From Actinomycetota bacterium (GTDB lineage Bacteria; Actinomycetota; Thermoleophilia; Solirubrobacterales; Solirubrobacteraceae): a stretch of DNA of 12,246 bases. This document shows, in pieces, positions 1-5,763 of the stretch (the stretch's first letter is position 1; every line of letters begins with the position of its first letter). The DNA lies in assembly GCA_005883905.1 (NCBI GenBank), contig VAYD01000051.1, forward strand, positions 1 through 12,246, written 5' to 3'. Under the pieces are notes generated by a model. It saw only the letters and a program-made list of their open reading frames with translations, searched no databases and had not been told where the DNA came from. Position numbers and translations under genes: made by a program.

Positions 1-23
1 TGCCACCCTCAAGGTGTGGCTGA

Positions 24-1202
24 GTGCGGCCGATGGATCACGTGATGTTCGATCTCGATGCTGCACTGCGCCACCTGGTCGAGGCCGGCGGGTCCGACCT
101 CCACCTCAAGGTTCCCAGCAAGCCGCTCATCCGCCTCGACGGTGAGCTCGTTGCGATCCCCGATTCCACCGAGCTCAGCGGCGAGGAGACGATGGCGTGC
201 GTCAAGTACATGCTTGACGACGCGGCCAAGCTCGCGGAGTTCGAAACCGAGCGCGAGGTCGACTTCGCGTACGCGATCAGAGGGGTCGCGCGCTTCCGTG
301 TGAACTCCTTCTACCAGCGCGGTTCGGTGTCGCTGGTCATCCGCGCCATCCCGATCAACATCATGACGATCGAGGATCTCAACCTGCCGCCGGTGATCCG
401 CGACCTCGCCGACGAGGAGCGCGGGATCGTCCTGCTGACCGGCACGACCGGGTCGGGCAAGTCGACGACGCTGGCCGCGATGATCGACCACATCAACTCG
501 ACGAAGTCCAGGCACATCGTCACGATCGAGGACCCGATCGAGTTCCTGCACCCCGACAAGCGCTCGGCGATCAACCAGCGCGAGGTCGGGTTCGACACCG
601 GGTCGTTCAAGCGCGCGATGCGCCGCGTCCTGCGTCAGGACCCGGATGTGATCCTGATCGGCGAGCTGCGCGACGAGGAGACGGTGCAGACGGCGCTGAG
701 TGCCGCGGAGACCGGCCACCTCGTGCTGTCCACGGTCCACACCCTGGACGCGACGGAGACCGTCAACCGCCTGATCGAGTTCTTCCCGCCGCACATGCAT
801 CAGCAGGTGCGAGCGATGATCGCCGGCACGCTGAAGGGCGCGATCTCGCAGCGTCTCGTGCGGGCCACGGGGGGCAACAAGGGCCGCGTCGCGACCTGCG
901 AGGTCCTGCGCTCGACCGGCCGCGTCAAGGACATGATCCTCGACCCGCTGCAGACCGGGAAGCTCCACGAGGTCATCGCCGAGGGCGGCTACTACGGGAT
1001 GCAGACGTTCGACCAGGCGCTCTTCGACCACCTCAAGGCCGGCCGCATCGAGATGGAGGACGCGGTCGCGGCCTCGACCAGCCCGCACGACTTCAAGCTC
1101 CTCGTCGCCTCCGACGGCCGCCGCGGCACGACCATGGACGACCTCCAGCAGGCCGAGGACGAGCGCTCCGCGGGCGCCCCGGTGGGCTCAGCCCTCCGCT
1201 GA
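24..1202 (+). CDS. pilT: Type IV pilus retraction ATPase PilT
   Basis: Hexameric ATPase of the PilT/GspE family that powers depolymerisation of type IV pili at the cytoplasmic side of the inner membrane. Seen: N-terminal PAS-like part (about residues 8-120, with SDLHLK near 24), Walker A GTTGSGKST at 140-148, Asp box TIEDPIEF, Walker B with DPDVILIGELRD at 206-217, His box ETGHLVLSTVHT at 229-240, and a C-terminal QTFDQAL...GRIEMEDAV segment where PilT has its AIRNLIRE-like region. The 392-residue length is slightly over the usual 340-380 because of a short charged tail. The GTG at 24 follows an in-frame TGA (21-23) and has AAGGTG 7 nt upstream; ATG at 33 or 45 are alternatives. No pilB or pilC is visible; downstream lies the transposase element. 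Family assignment is very secure. PilT rather than PilB follows from the size and the lack of a PilB N-domain. Confidence 0.95.
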   Translation: MRPMDHVMFDLDAALRHLVEAGGSDLHLKVPSKPLIRLDGELVAIPDSTELSGEETMACVKYMLDDAAKLAEFETEREVDFAYAIRGVARFRVNSFYQRGSVSLVIRAIPINIMTIEDLNLPPVIRDLADEERGIVLLTGTTGSGKSTTLAAMIDHINSTKSRHIVTIEDPIEFLHPDKRSAINQREVGFDTGSFKRAMRRVLRQDPDVILIGELRDEETVQTALSAAETGHLVLSTVHTLDATETVNRLIEFFPPHMHQQVRAMIAGTLKGAISQRLVRATGGNKGRVATCEVLRSTGRVKDMILDPLQTGKLHEVIAEGGYYGMQTFDQALFDHLKAGRIEMEDAVAASTSPHDFKLLVASDGRRGTTMDDLQQAEDERSAGAPVGSALR

Positions 1203-1961
1203 CACTGAGAATGAGGGGTCAGACCCCTCATTCTCACGTGAGACTGAGGGGTCAGACCCCTGATTCTCACGAGCCGCTGCCAGACGGCGGTATGCGGTGG
1301 CGAGGCTGACCCCCATGAACGCGGCGATCTCGTCCACCGATGCGAAGAAGTCATCGACGGCATGGGTGAGCCATTGGTCGGAGCCGGTTCGCTCGAGGTC
1401 CGCCAGCAGAGCCTCATTCGACTTCGCGACGAGCTGTAAGTAGTTCACGCGGGCGTCCCCGCCATCTGCCCCGAGGAATGCGAGGGCGGCACCGATGTCC
1501 AGAAACACCGGCGGCTCCGCAAGGCCTGCCAACGCCCGGTGGCCGCTCCATGGCCAATCGCGCGGCTGCCGGCATATTCCTGCCTCGACCGGATTGCGTG
1601 CGATATATCGGAGGCAGCCAAGTACGTGGCGATCAGTGCTCACGACGCGGTTGTGGAAACGCCCACCGAAGAGGTGTCCGCCCTCAGCGTGGCGCCGGTT
1701 GAAATGCCGCGCGAAGTCCTCGTGGGCCCGCTTCAACCCAAGCCCCAGATCGGGTTCCGGCGTCCTCACGAGGATGTGAAGGTGGTTGGTGAGCTGGCAG
1801 TACGTCAGGACGCTCCACCTGCGTTCGCGGATCTCACGCGCGAGCAGCTGCAGGTACCGCTGGCGATCGAGGTCGTCTCGAAACAGGACCCGCCCCGAGG
1901 GCGCCTTTCCCGTCACGTGGTGGAGCGCACCAGGAAACTCAGTGCGATGGGGTCGTGGCAT
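1188..1961 (-). CDS. REP-associated tyrosine transposase (Y1_Tnp, HUH family)
   Basis: Single-strand DNA transposase of the Y1/IS200-like superfamily (RAYT branch), which cuts at REP hairpins. Seen: the family N-terminus MPRPHRTEFPGALHHVTGKA (1-20), YCQLTNHLHILV with the metal-binding HxH at H60/H62, GHLFGGRF (95-102), and CLRYIARNPVEAGI, where Y119 is the expected catalytic tyrosine. A WPW motif lies at 136-138, and a C-terminal helix-turn-helix-like segment at about 209-230. The ATG at 1961 is chosen because it matches the family start, although no clear Shine-Dalgarno precedes it; the open frame continues upstream through the right REPs. Oddity: the last 25 or so codons are read from the two left REPs, and the stop (1188-1190) lies inside the 3' end of pilT, giving a 15-nt convergent overlap. 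All catalytic residues are present, so activity is plausible. Confidence 0.9.
   Translation of the reverse strand: MPRPHRTEFPGALHHVTGKAPSGRVLFRDDLDRQRYLQLLAREIRERRWSVLTYCQLTNHLHILVRTPEPDLGLGLKRAHEDFARHFNRRHAEGGHLFGGRFHNRVVSTDRHVLGCLRYIARNPVEAGICRQPRDWPWSGHRALAGLAEPPVFLDIGAALAFLGADGGDARVNYLQLVAKSNEALLADLERTGSDQWLTHAVDDFFASVDEIAAFMGVSLATAYRRLAAARENQGSDPSVSRENEGSDPSFSVSAEG
1206..1269. repeat. Left REP pair (two 31-nt palindromes, 33-nt period)
   Basis: Unit L1 (1206-1236) is a perfect odd palindrome: arms of 15 nt (TGAGAATGAGGGGTC and its complement) around a single central A at 1221. Unit L2 (1239-1269) has the same length and core, with two mismatched pairs (1244/1264 and 1246/1262), and the dinucleotide CG separates the units. 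L1 is the exact reverse complement of the right-hand unit R1. As RNA each unit would fold into a strong hairpin, so the pair could also end or stabilise the pilT transcript. No U-tract follows, so it is not a canonical intrinsic terminator. Confidence 0.93.
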
Positions 1962-2001
1962 GTCGCCATTAGGGCGCGACGAGGCAAAATCGAGCCCTGT
2001 C

Positions 2002-2065
2002 TGAGAATGAGGGGTCTGACCCCTCATTCTCATATGCGACTGCGGGGTCAGGCCCCTGAGTCTCA
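2002..2065. repeat. Right REP pair (two 31-nt palindromes, 33-nt period)
   Basis: Unit R1 (2002-2032) is a perfect odd palindrome with central T at 2017, and is the exact reverse complement of L1. Unit R2 (2035-2065) is degenerate, with three mismatched pairs and one G-T pair, and core GGGGTCAGGCCCC. The units are separated by TA and again repeat every 33 nt. R2 ends 16 nt before the AIM24 start codon, so a hairpin here would sit at or just before that gene's ribosome-binding region if transcription enters from the left. Confidence 0.92.
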
Positions 2066-2081
2066 TGGGATAGTCCGCGCC

Positions 2082-3590
2082 ATGCAGACCTCGCTCCAGC
2101 AATTCTCAGAGACCCAGTTCACCGATGCCTTCGCGCTGCAGAACTCGAAGCTGTTGAAGGTCCGGCTCCAGGAGGGGACGATCCAGGCGAAGCTCGGGTC
2201 GATGGTCGCGTATCAGGGCGAGGTGAGCTTCGAGCACGCCGGCAGCGGTGGGATGAGCCGGATGCTCAAGAAGGCCGTGACGGGCGAAGGCGCGAGCATG
2301 ATGCGGATGACGGGGACGGGGGAGGTGTTCCTCGCCGACCTGGCGCAGGACGTCCACCTGCTCTACCTCGAGAACGAGAAGATCACCGTCAACTCGGCGA
2401 ACCTGCTCGCGTTCGACGCGGACATCGACTGGGACATCGAGCGGGTGAAGGGCGCCAGCGGGATGGTGGGCGGCGGCCTCTTCAACACGTCGCTGATGGG
2501 CAGCGGCTACGTGGCCGTCGTCTCGGACGGTCCGCCCGTGATGCTCGACGTCGCCAGCGCGCCGACGTTCGCCGACGCCCAGGCCGCGATCACGTGGTCC
2601 GACGGCGTGTCCACCTCGATCCGCACGGACTTCAAGGCGTTCAAGAACCTCACCGGCCGCGGTTCCGGCGAGACGATCCAGATGGCCTTCTCCGGCTCGG
2701 GGTGGCTGCTCGTGCAGCCGAGCGAGGGCCGACTCGAGGGCCAGGTCGGCGGTGGCGGCAGCGGTGGCGGCGTCCTGGGGAACTGGGCGTATGGACGAGA
2801 CCTGTCCCGTCTGCGCCACCGCAGAGATCGTGTGCGGCAAGTGGACCCTCCTGCTGGTCCGCGACCTCTCCGAGGGCCGCTCGCGCTTCTGCGAGCTGGA
2901 GCGCTCACTCGCCGGCATCAGCCCCCGCACGCTGAGCCTGCGCTTGCGCGCGCTCGAGGAGGAGGGGATCGTCGAGCGCCACACCTACCCCGAGGTCCCG
3001 CCGCGCGTCGAGTACGCGCTGACCCCGAAGGGCGAGGCGCTGCTGCCGATCATCGACTCGATGCGCGAGTACGGCACGCACTGGCTCGGTGGCACGTGCG
3101 CGGCCGAGGCCGACGCCGAGCCCGCCGTCGTCGCGCTCGCCTGACCGAAACTCACGCGCGCAACCGCTGTTGCGAGAGGCAATGGCGCGCAGAGCTACCC
3201 TGCGAGCGGTGCCTCCGGTCGCACTCACCCGTCGCCGCGCGCTCGCCGCAAGCGCCGCCGCCGGGGCCGGTCTGCTCCTGCGCCCGCGCCTGGCGTCGGC
3301 GCTGGCCCGCGAGCCGCGCGCCTTCGCGCTCGTCGTCGCGGCGCGCGACTTCGGGCGCACCCTCCAGGCGCCGCGCCGCTTCCAGCTCGTCGGCGCGCAC
3401 GCCGGCGGCGTCGAGGTCCGCACTCGCCGGCGACGCGGGCGCTGGACGCCGTGGGTCTCCCTGCGCGCCGCCGGCGCCCACGGCCCGGACCATCCGAAGC
3501 ACAACCTCGCGTCGGACCCGGTCTGGGTCGGCGACGCCGACGAGCTGCAGCTGCGCGGCCGCCGGCGCGCGCTGCGCCTGCAGTTCGTAG
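2082..3590 (+). CDS. AIM24 family protein, stop codon apparently lost
   Basis: The first about 235 codons (2082 to about 2786) encode a typical bacterial AIM24 (formerly DUF124) protein: a beta-rich domain with no signal peptide. Recognisable parts are KVRLQEGTIQAKLGSMVAYQG (near 27-47), GTGEVFLADLAQDVHLLYLE (about 87-106), the GSGYVAVVSDGP segment, SGSGWLLVQPSEG near 210-222, and a glycine-rich end where this family normally stops. The biochemical role in bacteria is unclear; the name comes from a yeast mitochondrial protein. No stop follows the glycine-rich end: the frame runs on to TAG at 3588-3590 through an Arg/Ala/Pro-rich stretch that is the shadow of the next two genes. Neither alternative frame has a stop before the HxlR start, so a single indel would not explain it; a TGA or TAG changed to the TGG at 2784-2786 would. 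ATG 2082 fits the family start; the ribosome site is weak. The domain call is secure, the true C-terminus is not. Confidence 0.75.
   Translation: MQTSLQQFSETQFTDAFALQNSKLLKVRLQEGTIQAKLGSMVAYQGEVSFEHAGSGGMSRMLKKAVTGEGASMMRMTGTGEVFLADLAQDVHLLYLENEKITVNSANLLAFDADIDWDIERVKGASGMVGGGLFNTSLMGSGYVAVVSDGPPVMLDVASAPTFADAQAAITWSDGVSTSIRTDFKAFKNLTGRGSGETIQMAFSGSGWLLVQPSEGRLEGQVGGGGSGGGVLGNWAYGRDLSRLRHRRDRVRQVDPPAGPRPLRGPLALLRAGALTRRHQPPHAEPALARARGGGDRRAPHLPRGPAARRVRADPEGRGAAADHRLDARVRHALARWHVRGRGRRRARRRRARLTETHARNRCCERQWRAELPCERCLRSHSPVAARSPQAPPPGPVCSCARAWRRRWPASRAPSRSSSRRATSGAPSRRRAASSSSARTPAASRSALAGDAGAGRRGSPCAPPAPTARTIRSTTSRRTRSGSATPTSCSCAAAGARCACSS
2791..3144 (+). CDS. HxlR-family winged-helix transcriptional regulator
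   Basis: 117-residue cytoplasmic DNA-binding protein of the HxlR/MarR-like winged-helix group, usually dimeric and often redox- or electrophile-sensing. Seen: N-terminal CPVCATAEIVCGKWTLLLVRD (5-25) with the family's GKWTLL signature, a recognition helix around ISPRTLSLRLRALE (43-56), then EEEGIVERHTYPEVPPRVEYALTPKGE (wing plus linker) and a C-terminal dimer helix. Cysteines at 5, 8, 15 and 34 are candidates for thiol switching; an N-terminal Cys is the known sensor in several members. ATG 2791 is preceded by GGGGA 9 nt upstream, inside the end of the AIM24 gene, which suggests co-transcription. The frame is open further upstream to 2752, but the family start and the ribosome site support 2791. 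Its target is unknown; the flanking genes are the obvious candidates. Confidence 0.93.
   Translation: MDETCPVCATAEIVCGKWTLLLVRDLSEGRSRFCELERSLAGISPRTLSLRLRALEEEGIVERHTYPEVPPRVEYALTPKGEALLPIIDSMREYGTHWLGGTCAAEADAEPAVVALA
3170..3201 (+). promoter_or_regulatory. Possible leaderless promoter for the PGRP amidase
   Basis: TACCCT at 3196-3201 resembles the actinobacterial -10 element (TANNNT) and ends 7 nt before the GTG at 3209, the spacing expected when transcription begins at the start codon. The nearest -35-like box, TTGCGA (3170-3175), is 20 nt upstream, longer than the usual 17-18, so the match is weak. It is offered because no good Shine-Dalgarno precedes the chosen start. Confidence 0.3.
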
Positions 3591-4825
3591 CGGTTCCGAA
3601 AGCCGCGCGCCGCCGCCACGTGACCGCTCGCGGCGCCCAGGTCGCCGGGGCGCCCGCGATGATCACGCGCGATCAGTGGGGTCCAGGCTTCAAGGCGCGC
3701 GTCGACCCGAGCTACGGCGAGGTGCAGATGGCCTTCGTGCACCACACGGTCAACGCCAACGACTACGCCCCCGAGGACTCCGCCGGCATCGTCCTCGGCA
3801 TCGCGAAGTACCACCGCGACCACAACGGCTGGAACGACATCGGCTACAACTTCCTCGTCGACAAGTACGGCCAGATCTTCGAAGGCCGCGGGGGCGGCAT
3901 CGACCAGCCGGTGATCGGCGCGCAGGCCGAGGGCTGGAACCGCCTGTCGACCGGCGTCGCGAACATCGGGACGTTCTCCAGCGTGGCCCAGACGCCCGAG
4001 GCGATCGACGCGATCGCGCGCCTGCTCGGCTGGAAGATGACGATCCACGGCGTGCCCTGCGAGGGCACGGTCGTCCTCACCTCCGGCGGCGGCTCGACGA
4101 ACCGCTACAGCTACGGCACGCAGGTGACGATGCAGCGCATCAGCGGCCATCGTGACGGCTGCAAGACCGACTGCCCCGGCACGGCGCTCTACGGCCAGCT
4201 GCCCGACATCCGCACGAAGTCGACCGCGCACGCCGGCGTCATCCCCGCCGCCGTCCCGCACGTCACCTGCGTCCCCGCCGACACAGCGGTCCGCTACGGC
4301 GACGACGCGGTCTTCAGTGGCGTCGCCACGAACGCTGACGGCACGCCGATGGCCAACGTGAAGGTGGCGCTGCAGAAGGTCGGCAAGACCGGGACGTGGG
4401 TGACGGTCGCACGCGCGACGACGGGCAGCGACGGCGCCTGGAGCGTCCGCCACCGCTGGATCCGCACCGGCCGCATCCGCGCGCGCATCGACACCGCGGT
4501 CTCGCCGTCGACGGTCGTCCCGGTGATCCCGATCCTGCGGGCGTCCTCGCGCGCGAAGCGCGTGCAGGCCGGCGGCGCCGTCGCGCTGAGCGGCAGCGTG
4601 CAGCCGTCCCAGTCCGTGTTCGTGCTCGTCGAGCGCAAGGACAGCCGCGGCCGCTGGCGCCGGATCGGCACCGTCCGGGCGCGGGTCCGCAGCGGGCGCT
4701 TCAGCGTGAGCCCGCGCCTGAAGTCCGCGGGGCTGTACCGGCTGACGCCGTGGACCGGCGGCATCAAGGCGCCGGTCATCTACGTCCGCGCCGTGCGCGG
4801 CGCGACCGGCGGCACCGCGGCCTGA
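3209..4825 (+). CDS. Tat-exported PGRP-type N-acetylmuramoyl-L-alanine amidase
   Basis: Zinc amidase of the peptidoglycan recognition protein/Amidase_2 family, cleaving the lactyl-amide bond between muramic acid and L-alanine outside the membrane. Seen, numbered from the GTG: twin-arginine signal TRRRALAAS (7-15) with a hydrophobic run and ALA site near 33; a beta-rich N-terminal segment; the catalytic domain from MITRDQWGP (151) to about 335. Predicted zinc ligands are H178 (in VHHT), H314 (in GHRD) and C322 (in DCPG); the catalytic tyrosine is Y213 in GWNDIGYNF. Two immunoglobulin-like beta modules follow (about 350-440 and 445-530), probably for wall binding or spacing. GTG 3209 is preferred over ATG 3182 because the signal peptide then has a normal short n-region, 3182-3208 contains the rare codon AGA, and GAGAGG lies only 2 nt before 3182. 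The gene ends exactly where the convergent NlpC/P60 gene ends. Confidence 0.9.
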   Translation: MPPVALTRRRALAASAAAGAGLLLRPRLASALAREPRAFALVVAARDFGRTLQAPRRFQLVGAHAGGVEVRTRRRRGRWTPWVSLRAAGAHGPDHPKHNLASDPVWVGDADELQLRGRRRALRLQFVAVPKAARRRHVTARGAQVAGAPAMITRDQWGPGFKARVDPSYGEVQMAFVHHTVNANDYAPEDSAGIVLGIAKYHRDHNGWNDIGYNFLVDKYGQIFEGRGGGIDQPVIGAQAEGWNRLSTGVANIGTFSSVAQTPEAIDAIARLLGWKMTIHGVPCEGTVVLTSGGGSTNRYSYGTQVTMQRISGHRDGCKTDCPGTALYGQLPDIRTKSTAHAGVIPAAVPHVTCVPADTAVRYGDDAVFSGVATNADGTPMANVKVALQKVGKTGTWVTVARATTGSDGAWSVRHRWIRTGRIRARIDTAVSPSTVVPVIPILRASSRAKRVQAGGAVALSGSVQPSQSVFVLVERKDSRGRWRRIGTVRARVRSGRFSVSPRLKSAGLYRLTPWTGGIKAPVIYVRAVRGATGGTAA

Positions 4826-5593
4826 TCAGAGCCCGGTCGGGTGGCGCACCACGAAACCCTTCGTGGAGCGCTCGGCCGGCTGCCAGCGGGTGCCCGCAGC
4901 GCTCTGCCCAGAGGTGTCGAAGCGCACGCCGGCGACCGTGAGGAACGTGTGGTCGGCGTTCGCGTAGATCGTGATCCACTGGCCGGGGCCGGCGTCGCCG
5001 TAGGACTCGAGCATCGTCGAGTCCATGGTGTAGTCGAGCAGCCCCGCGCCGTGCAGCGCGAAGCTGACCGAGCCCGAGCAGTCATACGCCGTGTCGTCGA
5101 AGGACTTGTGGCCGCCGCCGTAGCGGTAGGGGAGCGTCGCGATCCTGTTCGCCGCGACGAACAGGTCGGCGATCACCTGCGGCGCGCTCGCCGGCGGCGT
5201 CGCCGTCCCGTCGGCGTTGATCGTCGCCGTCGCGCCGAGCACCGGCGGCGGGATCACCGCCGCGTCGAACGCGCGCAGCAGCCCCGGCAGGTCGCCGCGA
5301 TCGACGCGCCCGTTGACGCGGCGCTTCGCCGATCGTTCCCACGAGCGCAGCGCCCGCTGCGTGACCGGCCCGAACGAACCGGTGAGCGGCACCGGCCGGC
5401 CGAGCCGCGTCAGCGCGTCCTGGAGCACCTTCACGTCGTGGCCGCTCATCCCGCGCTGGAGCGGAACGCGGTCGCCGAGGTGGCTTGCCGTGCTCGACCC
5501 GTACGCGACGCCGCCGGGGGAGGGAGTGGCGGCGTGCGCAGCGCCGGCAAGGCCGAGCACGACGAGGGCACATATGAGGAGGGACCGGCGCAC
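4826..5593 (-). CDS. Secreted peptidoglycan-binding NlpC/P60 hydrolase
   Basis: 255-residue exported protein, probably a D,L-endopeptidase acting on peptidoglycan stem peptides. Seen: Sec signal peptide MRRSLLICALVVLGLAGAAHA (1-21); a PG_binding_1 module with RGMSGHDVKVLQDALTRLG (47-65) and GSFGPVTQRAL (72-82); a Pro/Ala linker around 113-138; an NlpC/P60-like domain from about 140 with LPYRYGGGH (154-162), nucleophile C172 in YDCSGSVSFAL, and H215 in ADHTFLTV as the likely catalytic histidine. The GTG at 5593 is chosen because it gives a textbook signal peptide; the open frame continues to 5761 but that part is Arg/Cys-rich and not signal-like. Ribosome site weak (GGTC). It is divergent from the next gene across a repeat-rich gap. 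Its TGA and that of the PGRP amidase form the palindrome TGATCA at 4823-4828. Confidence 0.9.
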   Translation of the reverse strand: MRRSLLICALVVLGLAGAAHAATPSPGGVAYGSSTASHLGDRVPLQRGMSGHDVKVLQDALTRLGRPVPLTGSFGPVTQRALRSWERSAKRRVNGRVDRGDLPGLLRAFDAAVIPPPVLGATATINADGTATPPASAPQVIADLFVAANRIATLPYRYGGGHKSFDDTAYDCSGSVSFALHGAGLLDYTMDSTMLESYGDAGPGQWITIYANADHTFLTVAGVRFDTSGQSAAGTRWQPAERSTKGFVVRHPTGL

Positions 5594-5763
5594 ATGACCG
5601 AGTTCGGCGCAGCGCGCGCGCGGCCAACCGAACCGGCACCCGATGCGCAGCTTGCACGGCGCGATGGCGCAGGCGCACCGCCCAAAGCTGCACCTTTGGC
5701 TGCTTTGGGCAGGTTCTTGCAGCCTGAAGGGGAGGCGGCCACGTTCGGCGAACCGCTCCACTC
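5594..5763. other. Divergent intergenic region with nested inverted repeats
   Basis: 170 bp between the starts of the NlpC/P60 gene and the unassigned gene at 5764. It holds a perfect 9-bp inverted repeat, GCCCAAAGC (5680-5688) with GCTTTGGGC (5702-5710), and a competing shorter hairpin, CCAAAG (5682-5687) with CTTTGG (5694-5699), so two alternative folds share one arm. Read on the minus strand, CCGAAC upstream of the hairpin can pair with GTTCGG downstream, enclosing about 100 nt. This could be the 5' leader of the NlpC/P60 mRNA or a dyad operator. I compared it from memory with the c-di-AMP (ydaO) riboswitch that often precedes wall hydrolases, and its hallmark CAGCTAACC was not found. Confidence 0.4.

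Larger units (their letters stand above)
1206..2065 (-). mobile_element. REP/RAYT element: Y1 transposase between two paired palindromes
   Basis: About 860 bp comprising a REP-associated tyrosine transposase gene (minus strand) with a tandem pair of 31-nt palindromes on each side. The four palindromes share the core GGGGTC(A/T)GACCCC or a one-base variant. The outer boundary on the left is 3 nt after the pilT stop; on the right it is 16 nt before the AIM24 start. This layout matches the RAYT/REP systems, in which an HUH-type single-strand transposase is flanked by the hairpins it recognises. No target duplication is expected for this class and none was seen. The exact ends are set by the palindromes, not by comparison with an empty site. 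Confidence 0.85.

Noticed and set aside
1..23. End of an upstream gene before pilT
   Set aside because: All three frames are short and give no recognisable C-terminus; a stop at 21-23 is possible but cannot be assigned to a gene.
9..1088. Long minus-strand open frame across pilT
   Set aside because: Its product is Arg/Asp/Leu/Val-rich shadow sequence with no family pattern; pilT on the plus strand has every expected motif.
1206..1269. Left REP pair as a CRISPR or canonical intrinsic terminator
   Set aside because: Only two units with a 2-nt gap and no spacers, so not CRISPR; no U-tract follows the hairpins, so not a standard terminator, though it may slow RNA decay.
1539..2081. Upstream extension of the AIM24 frame through the transposase element
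   Set aside because: It is antisense to the transposase and crosses the REP hairpins; the AIM24 family starts at or near the ATG at 2082.
3152..4453. 433-codon minus-strand open frame across the amidase
   Set aside because: Ala/Arg/Asp/Val-rich composition of an antisense GC-rich frame; the plus-strand frame carries the Tat signal and zinc ligands.
5594..5763. c-di-AMP (ydaO) riboswitch upstream of the NlpC/P60 gene
   Set aside because: The hallmark conserved strings, such as CAGCTAACC near the 3' end, were not found on the minus strand.
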